Source: Porphyra umbilicalis
Taxonomy: Eukaryota; Rhodophyta; Bangiophyceae; Bangiales; Bangiaceae
Direction: 5' to 3'
Assembly (NCBI GenBank): GCA_002049455.2
Contig: KV918945.1
Coordinates: forward strand, 1-64,000
DNA length: 64,000 nucleotides
Position 1 is the first letter of the stretch. Each line of letters opens with the position of its first letter. Both the position numbers and the translations under genes were made by a program. The notes beneath the pieces were generated by a model. It made no database searches and was not told where the DNA came from. It saw nothing but the letters and a program-made list of their open reading frames with translations. This document shows positions 52,969-63,886 of this stretch, in pieces.

Positions 52969-55210
52969 CCGGCCCCTCGCGCCGCCGCGTTTGCTCGCGG
53001 CGCCGCACCCGCACACGGGTCCCCGGTCGGACAGCTTCGACGCCAATGGCGTTCATTTCCTGGCCGCTCCCCTTGACGTCCAAGCATGGCCCGTTCTCGT
53101 CGCTGCTCGACCTTCGCCGCTACCTCTTCCGCAATGCGGATCCAACGTACGGCCGGTCGAAAGCAAGCCAGCTCCGCAGGCGCCATCGCCTGCTGGACGG
53201 TCCATTCCACTGCGTCGCGCTCTTCGATGGCTCGGATTCGTTGGCCGTCTTGGCGCTCCTCACTCGCTTTCGCACAGCCGCGGACGAAATGGATGTCACT
53301 CTGGGCGAGGCCCCGTACCTCCTCGCCTACCGCATTGGCGGTGAGGCCAAGGACGACTTCGTCCAGGAACCAAATGGCCCACACGGCAGCGCCGTCGGTA
53401 CCAGCTTCCCGCACACGATCAACTATCTGTTGACTCGTTTTGCACCCGATGACGCCCTGCACACCGCCAAAATGGCCCTCCGTACCGCGGAGCAACGCCA
53501 AGACGAAGGCGAGCGCGCTTTCCATCAGCGGGTGATGCGGCTTGGCCGACAGCTCATGGGTACGTACCAGGGGTTGTCCGGATATGCATTTCGAGGCGAA
53601 ATAGGATACGGATACACGCCGATGCGTTGTATCTCATTACGGATAAATCGCTTAACTAAGATCCGGATGCGGATATCTGCCTCCGAAACCGGATTATCAC
53701 GTAGATTATATCCGTATTTGAGTACGATTATCGTATCCGATTATATTCCTACAAGTCCGTCAGGCCGCACAATTAGGGCTAGAGAAAGAAGCCATTCAGA
53801 CACTTGTTGAGTGCTAAATGAATGTCAAAAACGACGTGATATTCACATTTGATGTGTGCGCCCCAACGGGCGCGGTCCAGGCAGTTCCCCGCCGTTTTTG
53901 TAAACGGTCGTCAGATAGATCGTTCTGAAACTCGTGTCACACTTTGCTGATATCGCAAGCGGGCCGAGTCGCGTGCTTGAACGGTTTCTTCCGGGTCGGG
54001 CGGGATTGCCGCTTGTCGCTGCAACATGCTTGCACATGAATCTCCCGATGGTCGGATTGGGCGAAGAGAGGTGGACTGCGTTGTACCGGAGTTTTGTCGG
54101 CCCGAGAAGTTTAATAATCTTGTATATCACTGTATCCTGCCTCTGATATCTGGAATACGGATCTGGTGTAATCTTGCAATTTTTGTTGGACAGGATAGAT
54201 ATATCCTCTCCTCTCTTTCTCATAATGCATTTAGAATATGCGTCCCCGGCGCGTATCCGAAGTGAATACGGATATAATGCATGGATATATTCCTCAGGGA
54301 TATATCCATGACAACCCCTGGTATGTACGACCCGGGGCAGCTACGGTACCTTGTCCTGAAGGGGCTCCACCCCTCGGCACGTGCCCAAGCCGAGCTGGCC
54401 GACCGCACATGCGCCACCTTCGACGAACTCGTGGCGCTTTCGCAGAAGATCGGCGATGGGCTCCGCTCGGTCAAGGTCACCATCGGCAAAGCCGACCGGT
54501 ACGCCAACGCCAAGAGCGTCCTGCAGCTGGGCTCCGGGAGCGGAGCGAAAGCCGAACCGGTCCTCTGGGTGGCGCCGCCAGCGACGATGTCGGAGGCCAC
54601 GCCGCCACAGAGCCGGAACCCCATGGGTCGGCCTCCGCCGCAGCAGCCCTTCAAGGCATTTACCCCTACGCCGCCGGCGGCCCGGACGCCGTCGGCCGAA
54701 ACGGCAACCCCATGACCTCCCCGACCAAGTGGTCCGGTGAGACGGCCGGCTATGGTCCGCCTGAGCCAGGTGCAGTGCCACCGCTGCCGCGGTTTCGGTC
54801 ACTACGCCCGCGCATGTCCCTCGCCCGATCGGGCTATGGGGACAGGTGCGCCGCCTGCGGTCGCCCCGGGACCCCCTGGCGCGGCCCGTTCTACCTTACG
54901 CCCAAGTCGTATGCAATACGCGATGGCTGTTATCGCCGGGGACCCCTGGGGTGACCCGCTGGTGCCGGACGACACCGGCTCCCTCAGCGGAGACGAGACT
55001 GTGGCGCCGCGCCCGGGGATCCGCAACCGGATCCGAGTCCAACGGTGGACCCGCCTGCCTCTGCCGGGCCGGGAAACTAACGCGAGGCGAGCTGCTAGCG
55101 GCTCGGCCGCCCCGTGCCGCCCCCTGCCCGCAGGGTCCGAAGGTACGGGTACACCGTGTCTTGGCTCCAGTATACTGGCAGTATACCATCCCCGCGGCCC
55201 TCTGCTTTGA
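52431..55210 (+). pseudogene. gypsy gag, split by a MITE and a TGA
   Basis: Starts at ATG 52431. A Pro/Ala/Thr-rich N-terminus with an (AGC)n-encoded Ser run (about 52937-52963) and an Arg-rich patch leads into a capsid-like region (FLSSLLDLRRYL-type helices, then FHQRVMRLGRQLMGTY). A 753-bp hAT-type MITE interrupts at 53568. Capsid coding resumes at 54329 (DPGQLRYLVLKGLHPSARAQ), passes a TGA at 54713 and reaches the zinc knuckle CHRCRGFGHYARAC at about 54776. Excision of the MITE plus one target copy (761 bp) would restore the frame, which supports the reading. Confidence 0.8.
53568..54320. mobile_element. hAT-type MITE in gypsy gag (753 bp)
   Basis: The termini are CAGGGGTTGTC and GACAACCCCTG. 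The 8-bp flanks GTACGTAC and GTATGTAC match at 7 of 8. An 8-bp target duplication with CAGGG-type ends is the hAT signature. The interior is AT-rich relative to its surroundings and carries many CGGATA/TATCCG subterminal motifs in both orientations. No transposase is encoded. Confidence 0.85.
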
Positions 55211-55585
55211 CGAGGCGCGGATGCGGCTGATGACACCGACCCTGGATACAGGCGCCGGGTCCTCGATCATTCGGGTGGACGCCGTTCTCAAGGGTTGGGA
55301 GCGGCGGTTGCATCGACGCCCTCATTTGCCCCACATTGTGGACGCAAATAAAAACTCTATCTCCGCCCAGGCATGATCACCCTGCGCCTGCGCTCCGGTG
55401 GCTTCGCCGCGGACAACGACTTTGTTGTCGTCCAGCGCCTCGCCGTTCCCGTGCTGCTCGGCACCAGTTTCATCAACCACCATGTCCAGGCGCTGTACCC
55501 GCGCCGTCAACGCGTCAGATGGTCCACCGATGCTTCGGTGCCCATCTTGTCGTGCACGGTAGGCGGCAAGAGAGAACGCCGCTGA
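55200..55585 (+). pseudogene. gypsy aspartic protease, frameshifted
   Basis: The active site LDTGAGSSIIR has its Asp codon at 55245 in a frame +1 to the gag knuckle. After about 55370 the C-terminal protease part (VVQRLAVPVLLGTSFINHH) is in another frame. The first shift could be a programmed gag-pol frameshift, but the second argues for decay. Confidence 0.75.
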
Positions 55586-55779
55586 TCCCCGAGAGATGCG
55601 ACGGTGCGCCTCGCGCAGCGGCGGATGCTGCCCCCGCGGACCCGTACGGCCATGCTGGTCACCGCCGACCTCGCTGGTCAGGTCCTAGTCGCCCCGTACA
55701 ACCGCCTTCACAAGCACCACCGCTGTCAAACGGCGCGCGGCCTGGCCGTCGTTGTCCCGGGGCAACGCTTCAGCGTTAA

Positions 55780-57889
55780 GTCGCTAACCTCAGCGACAAA
55801 CCGGTCTGCCTCCGCAAGGGAACTATCCTCGCTACCGTCAGCCCGGTCAACGATGTCGACTGCCTGCTCGTCACTGACGACGCGGCATCGCCCACCGCGG
55901 CAGCAAAAGCGGTGCTAGACGAAGTCGATCTCCCCGGAGTACCCGACCGGCTACTCCCGGACGTCCAGGCACTCATCCGCCGCCATGCGTATATGCTAGA
56001 CGGGACGCTCGGTTCCATCGATGCCACCGTCCACCGCGTGGAGGTCCAACCCGGGACGAAGCCGATACGGCAGCAACCGTACCGCGCGGGTCACCATGCC
56101 CGTGACATGATCCGTGACAAGGTCAATCGGATGCTGGAAGCCAAGGTCGTCCGACCAAGTACCAATGAATGGGCAAACCCTGTCGTTGTCGTCCCCAAGA
56201 AAGACGGGTCGCCACGCTTTTGCGTCGACTACCGTCGTCTCAATGCGATGACCAAGAAAGACTCCTATCCCATCCCGCGGATGGAGGATTGCATCGACTC
56301 GCTGGGGGACGCCCACGTCTTCTCAACGCTCGACTGCAATGCCGGGTATTGGCAGATACCCATGGCCCTGGACGACATCTACAAGACCGCTTTTACCTGC
56401 CACATGGGCACGTACGAGTGCCTGAAGATGGCCTTCGGCCTCACCAACGCTCCCGTGACCTTCCAACGTGCCCTCGACATTATCCTGTCCGGGATGACCT
56501 GGCAAACGTGCCTTGTCTACCTCGACGATGTCATCGTCTTCTCTGACAACCCGGAGAACCACGTGAAAGCGCTCGACGAAGCCCTGACCCGCTTGGGTCG
56601 GGCCGGCATCACGTTGAAGGCCAAGAAGTGCCACTTCATCCAGTCGTCCGTCGAGTACCTCGGGCACATCATATCCCCTGGGGAGATGCGGGTGCACAAC
56701 AAGAACCTGAAGGCGCTCGCAAAGGTGGGTCACCCGCGGACGAAGACGCAATTACTTAGCTTCCTCGGCATGTGTAACGTGTACCGCCGCTTCGTCGCGA
56801 ACTACCCACGGATCGCAGCGCCCCTGAACCAGCTGACGACCAAGGCGTACGGCGACACGCGTCCAACGTTCACCGAGACGCAGGCCGCAGCGTTCACGCG
56901 CCTACGCGACGCGCTGCTTCATCCGCCGGTCCTGGCGCTCCCCCGCCGCGGAGCGCCCTTCACCATCGACGTCGATGCGTGCGAAACCCAGTTGGGTTGC
57001 GCTCTGCTCCAAGAGCAGAAGGTCGGCCAGCTGGAGCCCGTGGTGTTCTACAGCCGCGCCCTGCAGCCCGAGCAACGCAACTATTCGGCCACCGAGAAGG
57101 AGTGCCTGGGCCTCGTCTGGGCCGTGCTCCACCTCCGACACTATGTGGAGGGCTCGCGGTTCACGGTGCGTACCGACCGCGAATGCCTCAGCTGGATCTA
57201 CCGGTTGACGACAGCCACCGGTCGTCTGCTCCGTTGGCGCCTCCGTCTAGCGGAGTTCAACTTCGAGATGAAGTACGAGAAGGGAGCGAACCACCACCTC
57301 CCAGATGCCTTTTCCCGAGTACCAACGACGGGTCTGGACCAGAAGAAGCTGGACGACGACATCCCATGCTTCCTGCTGGCCCAGGCCGCAAGGGGCACGG
57401 ACGCCAACAACTTTTCGGCGCCGGTACCGCCTCCCCCGATCACAGCGGAGGAGCTCCTGCGCGCACCAGGCGCCGCTGGCCGTTGCCAGCAGCTACGCGC
57501 CGTAATCGACTCGGGAAAACCAATGCGGTTCGTCCTCGATGAGGAAGGCCGCCTCGTGCGCTGTCAGCGAGCGACGGACGTTATGCAAGTATACATCCCC
57601 GAGGCCCTACGCTCCCGCGTGATGGGTCTCGAGCACTACCCGACGACCAAAGGTCACCCTGGGGTGCAGCGGATGTACGCCGCAATGAATCGTTGCTTCT
57701 ATTGGGAGTCGATGATCGTCGACCTGTACGACTTCGTCCGGCAGTGCCCGTCGTGCGCGAAGAACCGGCTGTAGGAGCGACGTCATACGTCCCCCTTGAC
57801 CTTGTTTCCGCCAAAGGAACCGCTGACCGAGGTTGGCATTGACATCCTCGGCCCGCTGCTCAACACGGTTGACGGCAACCGGTCTGTGT
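55780..57889 (+). pseudogene. gypsy RT, RNase H and integrase N-terminus
   Basis: A 620-codon open frame from 55912 (with a likely upstream part from another frame) encodes a gypsy RT (KPIRQQPYR, WANPVVVVPKKDGSPRFCVD, FSTLDCNAGYWQIPM, LVYLDDVIVF at about residue 200). It continues with RNase H (FTIDVDACETQLGCALLQ) and the integrase HHCC zinc region (EHYPTTKGHPGVQRMY, CPSCAK). A TAG at 57772 follows immediately. The same frame then continues through the first integrase Asp (TEVGIDILGPL) to 57889, where a MITE begins. The RT and RNase H catalytic residues look intact. Confidence 0.9.
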
Positions 57890-58131
57890 CAGGGGCTTCC
57901 GGATCAGGCTTTTTTGGCCAGAATCCAGATAGAATAGGATTTATCCGCGGAATAAGAGCAGAATATGTTTTTCCTTCTTCCGGAAGAGGACATCTAGGCA
58001 CGGCTTCGAGGCGCTCAGTGCGGCAGAATGCCGATATCCTTGATAGATCTGTGCCTGTGACATCAGAAAATGTCCTTATGAAAGCAATTACAGTAGCTAC
58101 ATTTTTTCCATGGTTTATCTGTAAGCCCCTG
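57890..58131. mobile_element. hAT-type MITE in gypsy integrase (242 bp)
   Basis: The termini are CAGGGGCTTCC and GTAAGCCCCTG. The 8-bp flanks GTCTGTGT and GTATGTGT match at 7 of 8. Removing it with one target copy rejoins the integrase frame across NRSV and FVMSDRF. It is AT-richer than its surroundings and has no coding capacity. It is related to the gag MITE only at its ends. Confidence 0.85.
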
Positions 58132-58139
58132 GTATGTGT

Positions 58140-59380
58140 TCGTCATGTCCGACCGCTTCTCGAAGCTAGCCCGTACGGTTGCGCTCCGACGTATCACCGC
58201 CGTCACGGTCTCGTCGGCGTTCCTGAACGCATGGGTCGCGACCTACGGGCCCCCCGACTGCGTCCTATCAGACCAGGGTCGGCAGATGGACAACTCGTTC
58301 TTCCGCGCCGTCATGAAGATGTTGAGCACGAGGTGCAAGTCCACGACGCCTTATCATCAGCAGACCAACGGTCGAGTGGAACGGTATAACCGGACGCTGC
58401 TGAACCAGATCCGGGCCTTCAGTGAGGAGCACCCGCGACAGTGGGATCGCCTCCTCCCCGCCCTGAGCCTGGCGTACAACACCTGCCCGCATAGGGCCAC
58501 CGGTATGGCGCCATTCGACCCCCTGGTCCCCCGCCGTATGCCCAACCTCACGGTTGAGGGCCTCGCGGGCGCGTCCCCGCTGGCATCCGCCGATGGCTCC
58601 CCGCTCATGGTGAAGCGCGCCATCATCCAGGGCTTGAAAAAGCTCATCCCGGCGGTGCGCCCTTCCCTCGACAAGTACCAGGCTCGCTATAAGCGAGACT
58701 GGGACAGCCGGGTGCGGCCGAAGAATAGGGACCTGGCGGTCGGCGACTTCGTCTACCTCCGCTCCCACCGCGGCGGGCACAAGCTGCTGCCAAAGGCCCT
58801 TGGTCCGTTCGAGATTCTCGATACGGACGGCACCTACTTCGCAATCGACCAAGGAGATGGCGAAGGACGGGTCAACAGTAACGACGTCACACCGGCACCG
58901 CGCCCGGTGCCGGGAAAGGATGCCCAGTCGCATCGGCTTACACAGGCCCCGCTCCACGACGTGAATTCCTTCGATGATGATCCGACCTGGGAAATCGACC
59001 GGCTTTTGGCTATTCTCCACGACACCGATAACGGCATCGTGGCGAAAGTTCGGTGGGCCACTCATTGCCGGGGCGATGATTCGTGGAAACCCATTTCTGG
59101 TTTGCCGAAACATCTCGTCATCCGCTTAGAAAAGAAGAAGAAGTTTACGCTTGCCGACGACGCCTTCCCGACGACGCCCGTCGTCCTCGCCCCGTCCCCG
59201 CGGCAACCCGATTGGGTCTGCGTCGCGGTCCAGCAGCACACCGACGAGACGAATGCCATGCTCGTCGATGTGCGCTGGGCGTCCCCAGCGGCAAGCGAAG
59301 AGGAGACCGTCCCTGCCCTTTGGGCATCCTCCCTCCTCGCGAAGTTTCCGGACGACCCGCCGGCTGCCCACTGGACATAG
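58140..59380 (+). CDS. gypsy integrase core and chromodomain-like tail
   Basis: Integrase resumes after the MITE with FVMSDRFSK and the second acidic residue in CVLSDQGRQM. The catalytic Glu follows in STTPYHQQTNGRVERYNRTL, then the typical PRQWDRLLPALSLAYNT block. Downstream is an SH3-like GPF motif region (LPKALGPFEILD). Then comes a chromodomain-like stretch (WEIDRLLAILHDTDNGIV, then DDSWKPISGL). In chromoviruses this domain steers integration towards marked chromatin. It ends at a TAG (59378-59380), after which the same frame continues into the next domain. Confidence 0.85.
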
Positions 59381-59824
59381 GGCCGCCCCTCCTTCGAGAA
59401 ACTCGATGCGGTCTGGGGCCCCCATGCGGTCGACCTGTTCACCACCGCCGCGGCCACCCATCTACCCCGGTTCCTTCCCCTGTCACTTGCGGACGCCGCG
59501 CGCGGCTGCGCCGCGGCGTTCTTGGTCGACTGGGCGGTCGAGAACGGGTGGGCCAACCCCCCCTTTTCTTTCCTGCCGCAGGTCCTCGCCCGCATCACCT
59601 CCTACCCATGTGACCTCACCCTCGTCGCCCCGCGTTGCCAACACCAGTCCTGGTGGGCGCTGGCGACGCGCTACTTGGCCGCTCGGGTGCAACTCAACCC
59701 CCCCTATCCCACGTTCACGGTGGCAGGCCGCACCGCCTCCTCCCCGCCGCCCGTGTGCCGCGTCGTGATCTTCCGCTTTGAGAAGGCCAACACCACCCGG
59801 GTCAACGCCGGCGCCACCGCTTAG
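59381..59824 (+). CDS. Dam-like (NPPF) domain of gypsy pol
   Basis: In the same frame as integrase and just after its TAG lies an open stretch of about 147 codons. It has FEKLDAVWGPHAVDLF, then VDWAVENGWANPPFSFL, then LVAPRCQHQSWWALA. This spacing and the N-P-P-F motif resemble the Dam/N6-adenine-methyltransferase-like domain seen in phages and in the RNase H-distal part of DIRS-type retrotransposons. It lacks an obvious full AdoMet-binding set, so activity cannot be claimed. The TAG could be read through or could be decay. Confidence 0.5.
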   Translation, partial: GRPSFEKLDAVWGPHAVDLFTTAAATHLPRFLPLSLADAARGCAAAFLVDWAVENGWANPPFSFLPQVLARITSYPCDLTLVAPRCQHQSWWALATRYLAARVQLNPPYPTFTVAGRTASSPPPVCRVVIFRFEKANTTRVNAGATA

Positions 59825-59892
59825 CGGTGCCGCTGCCGAGGACCCGTGGGCCGCTCGCCCCCCGACTCGTCGCTGTCGTCATAGACGAACCG

Positions 59893-62243
59893 CTAGTCGG
59901 CAGAGGCCACGCGGTCTGCCGCCCGCGCTTCGTCCAGGATACGACCAATGTCGTCCTCCATGTGCGTCGCGCGGCGGAGTTCTTTGACGACCTTGACGAC
60001 GCCGTCCATTGCCTCCCCCCTCGTGCGGTTGCTGGACGTCCGCAGGGACGCCTGCAGCCGGACCACGCCACTGCGCGGCACCCGGCTGATCGCCAGCCCC
60101 ACGGCGCCGGCCGGCGCGCCGCCTTCCGCAGCCAGGCCATTCACGGCCGCCGCCGACAGGTGCGCCCGGAGCGCGTAGCCTTCCGGCGCGATGGACCCCA
60201 CGCGGTACCACTTGCGGTGCGCCGCGTCGGGGGGCTCCACCTCCTGCCCCTCGGACTGCCTCGGGCGTTTCCCCCTCGTGGTCCCCCCGCTCCGCCGCGA
60301 CCCGGTTGCCCGAGCCGTCGACCGGGCCGCTCCATCGGCACTGGCCGGCGACCGGCCGCGCCGCGCGTCGCCCGGTCGGGGCGCTGCCGCGCCGCCGTCC
60401 GCCCGCCCTGACGCACCGGCGGACGCCGGCGGCTTCCGCCGACGTGTCGACACCGTTGGCGGTGACCACGACCGCTGGCCGCCACCCGAGGATTCCCCCA
60501 TCGCCGCCGCGCCACTCCAATGCGACGGCGCTGGCGGCGGCGTTGCCCGTCCAGGCGTCGGCCCGCGCCGATGGCGTGGCGTCCCGCGTCCCGGCCGCGG
60601 TGACCGCGTGCATCGCGGCGGGGGCGTTGGTGCCCGCGATCGGCGCGGCCCCGCCCGCGGCCGATGAGGCGACGTTGCCCGGCGCGACCACGTTGCCCGA
60701 CGTGACGACCCCCGACCGGGCGACCGCGTTCGCGTTGTCGACGCCGACGCCGATGGGGACCGCGCCCGCACCCACTGGGCGTCGTCCCGGGCACGCCCCC
60801 TCGGCGACGACCGCGACGGCGACACGGCCCGCCAAGACGGCGATCCCTAGCCTGCCGCCGCCGCGTCCTCCCGGGCCGTGTCGATGCCTCCGCCCCGGGT
60901 GTGCCCCGCCCCCGAGTTCCCGGCCGCCCCCGGCGGCCCCGCGCCGTGGAGCTCCGCGACGTCGCACGCTCGGCCCGACTTGGGAAGTCGACGCCCTTAG
61001 CGTGCAACGCTAGTTGAAACCCGTGTGGGTTCGCCGCGTCGTCTGCCTCCGCCGGCAACGGCGTTTGCCCGAGCGGCAAGCCCGCAGCCAACACCACGTC
61101 TCCCCATTTGGGGAGCAGCACCGCCATGCCTTGGAGCAGCCGCTGCAGCCGGGCGTGCTCGTCCGCACTCCCCTCCGCCATGTCATCCAAACGGAGGCGC
61201 CCCAGCCGGTGGATAAGAGCTGGGGAGATGCGGTGGACCCGCCCGCCGGCGAGGTCCGCCAGCAGCGCGATGGCGGTGAGCTGCACGCGCTCCACCACGT
61301 ACATGTCCCAGAGGCAGCTGCGGTCGTCCCCCATCATGCGGTCGTGAGAGTACGACAGCACGGTGGGGTGCGCCACGTGCAGACGACGCGGCAGCTCCAA
61401 CTCGCCCAGCGCCTTCGGCACGCGCCGCCAGCCGGCGCCGTTCAAGCCCTTGGCATGGTCGCCGGCCGTCTTCAGGTACGGGACGTCGTCGCCCTTGCGC
61501 GCCCGGACGTCCACCTCCTTCCGCGCTTGATTTACCGCCACGCGGTCGCCCTCCGCCTAAAGGAGCGTCAGATCCCGCCCAACATAATCGGGTTTCGGCC
61601 AGGAGCTGATGTCCGGTCGCTCTTACGGCGGGACCGCCCGTGGCGCCGCCCCCGCGTCCACACGACGGGCGTTATTGCTCGCCGCCTCCACGTAGTAGTA
61701 CGCCGCCGCGTCCATCGCCTCCCGGTGCTGCGCCTCGGCGGCCTGCACGTACTCGAGGTTCGCCGACGTCCGTAGATACGAAAGCGACAACTCCGTCAGG
61801 TACTCCACCGGCGGGGTCACCGCGTCCGGCGTGAGGCACATAACGCGGCCTCAGCAGTGCGCCACCCACGGCACCCACTCGCGGAGGACCGCCACGTTCT
61901 TGTTCACTCTCACGAAGGCGTACGCCGTCCTGACGAACCACAACGGCAACGCTGTCCCGAAGAGCGCCACCTCGCGGCTGAAGCGGACGGCCAACTCGCC
62001 ATCGCACCGCTGCGAGTGAACCTCGTGGATGCCGCTGTGCCAGTACGCCATGCGGACGCCGGCCTGCATGCGCTCGACCGCCGGCTGGTTACGCGGGTCA
62101 GGCCCCGGCACCTGCGCCTGTTCCGGCACGTCGTCGTGGTCCGCCAATACGCCCTCGGCGTATCGCCGCAGCCCCGCCCTCAACGCGTCCCGTAACAGAG
62201 GCGCGATGTAGGCCATCGCCGCTGCTTCCCCGGTCGCCGCCAT
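59893..62243 (-). pseudogene. long antisense reading frame between gypsy pol and 3' LTR
   Basis: On the minus strand, one frame runs from about 62243 to about 61000 with ordered, non-repetitive protein sequence (AYIAPLLRDALRAGLRRYAE; VEYLTELSLSYLRTSANLEY; VVERVQLTAIALLADLAGGR). Stops interrupt it near 61851, 61623 and 61555. An Arg/Pro/Ala-rich stretch follows, then a well-formed C-terminus in another frame (AMDGVVKVVKELRRATHM; DDIGRILDEARAADRV) ending at 59893. I recognise no family. Its position inside the element and antisense direction suggest an element-borne accessory gene, as some plant gypsy lineages have, now decayed. Confidence 0.5.
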
Positions 62244-62559
62244 CCGCCCAAGTCGGCAGGACGCCCACGCCGATGGCGTCCGCGCGTGCCGCCTCCGCCG
62301 CCGCCGACCGCGTCGTCGTCCCCGTCGTTGCCGGCCGCCGCCGGCGCCCCGCGTTATTCAACGCTGCCCCCGCCGGTCCCCGCAAGGCGGAATGTCCGCC
62401 CCGCCGCCGCTCGCCGCGCGCGCGCCCCCACGCCGTCCGCGTCGCCTGGTGACCCCTCCCTGCGCCCTCGCGCTGGCGACCCCCCGCGGCTGCTCGGCCC
62501 GCGCGGCCCCGCATCCGCCCTTGCTGGCGGGTGACCGCCAGGTCGTGGCCCGAGGGGGG

Positions 62560-62925
62560 TATTGCGTTCGGCAGGGGCTAAGTCCAGTACTTATGCCCCA
62601 ACTGGGACTTGCGCCCGTCTCTCCGTACTTCGGACAGCGGCCTGGGGGACGGCTGTCCCTCCCTCAGTAGCCCCTCTATTCGGGCCAGGGGTTACTCTTT
62701 CGTCTCTCCTTTTCGTTTGTTTTCGTCTTGTTATTACGGCGCCGGCCTTGCCCCGCGCCGCCCCGTCTTGCTCGCCATCCGAATCTTGGCGTCCCTCTCG
62801 AGTCCTAGACTTTGCGCGCCTTTGCGCCGTCTAGGTCCTCTCAGTAGGTTGACCCTCTGGGTCCTTCTCTTTTGTACTGTCAGTGTGGTTATAGGGTATT
62901 TGTTCGCGCCTTCTTTGTTGCCACA
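62560..62925 (+). repeat. 3' LTR of gypsy element
   Basis: A 366-bp LTR beginning TATTGCGTTCGGCAGG (the TG start has become TA) and ending TTTGTTGCCACA. It is preceded by a CGAGGGGGG polypurine tract and followed by ACGAC. Confidence 0.92.
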
Positions 62926-63886
62926 ACGACCATGGCCAGAGAAACAGAGAATGTAGCGCGCCGGTGCACGAAAGCCCTTCTCTTCGACTCGTTGAGGACC
63001 CTCTTGTCATCGTGTGAAGACGGTGGCTTTCGTGAAGACACGCCCCCAGAACGGTCAGTGGTGAACCAGACTCTGTCATTTCATGCACCAAACTTCATGA
63101 CAGCCGCAGCAGTGGAGACTGCGAGATCAGGCGTGCTCTGCGCATGAGTGCTATGACAATCAGTGGCGTTTGCGGACTGGAAGAAGCCCCTGCAGGCGGC
63201 GGGGAGGCAGGCTAGTACACGAGCAGCCTGAACTCTCCACGCACGTGGGGCGGGCCCCAACGGCGAACGGCGGTTCGCTTCGAACTGCGTGCTCTGGGAA
63301 GCCAACGTACTGCTGCCGCTGCCCCTCCGCCGCGGTCCACGCATTTCGACATCAGAGTACCACGATTTGCACACATGTCGTAAGAGTACATGTTCGTTTA
63401 CCGTGTGGCTCAATCCCCCTCAATGAGTATACGTTCCCGCGCACAAGCGACGATGACCACAACTCCCTCAGAACCACGCACTATAAGACGCTAACGTTCA
63501 TCACGTCCCCTCCGTTGACAGCAGCAAAAAAGTACTTGGTCTATTCATGTTGATATCGTATCTACTGCGAGGCCGTTGCCACCACTTAGCTGCCCCTACC
63601 GGAATTTATAGAGACAGATGGCACAGGGCACGAGCGATGATTCTATGATACCGTGTCAGATCTGAGCTCATGAAGGCACGCGTATCTATGAGGTACATCG
63701 AGCCGCGCGGCATTTAATCCACTTCTCTCACCCGGCCGTAGCTTCTTGCCGCTGGCTGACCGTCACTGCGGCACACAAACAGGTGCACACATGGGATCGA
63801 ATCTCTCGCTGATACTGTGCCCACGACTTTCGTCCCGACAATGACAACGCCGAAACCATTGGTGAGACGAGAGGCGCACGGCACGA
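62926..63886. other. no recognisable gene
   Basis: Short frames only and no recognised domain, repeat or element terminus beyond the ACGAC target duplication at its left edge. Confidence 0.4.

Larger units (their letters stand above)
51825..62925 (+). mobile_element. Ty3/gypsy chromovirus-like element
   Basis: An 11.1-kb element bounded by LTRs of about 365 bp (51825-52189 and 62560-62925) and by the perfect target duplication ACGAC (51820-51824 and 62926-62930). In order it has gag with a CCHC knuckle, protease, RT, RNase H, integrase, a chromodomain-like tail and a Dam-like domain on plus, then a long antisense frame on minus, then a CGAGGGGGG polypurine tract. Two hAT-type MITEs sit in gag and integrase. 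The LTRs differ at many positions (roughly 7 percent by eye) and several frames are broken, so it is old. Confidence 0.93.

Noticed and set aside
53568-58131. The two gypsy inserts as introners (transposon-derived introns) rather than MITEs
   Set aside because: Precise removal would need an intron ending at CCCTG. There is no AG at the required place, and CAGGG ends with 8-bp duplications fit hAT insertion better.
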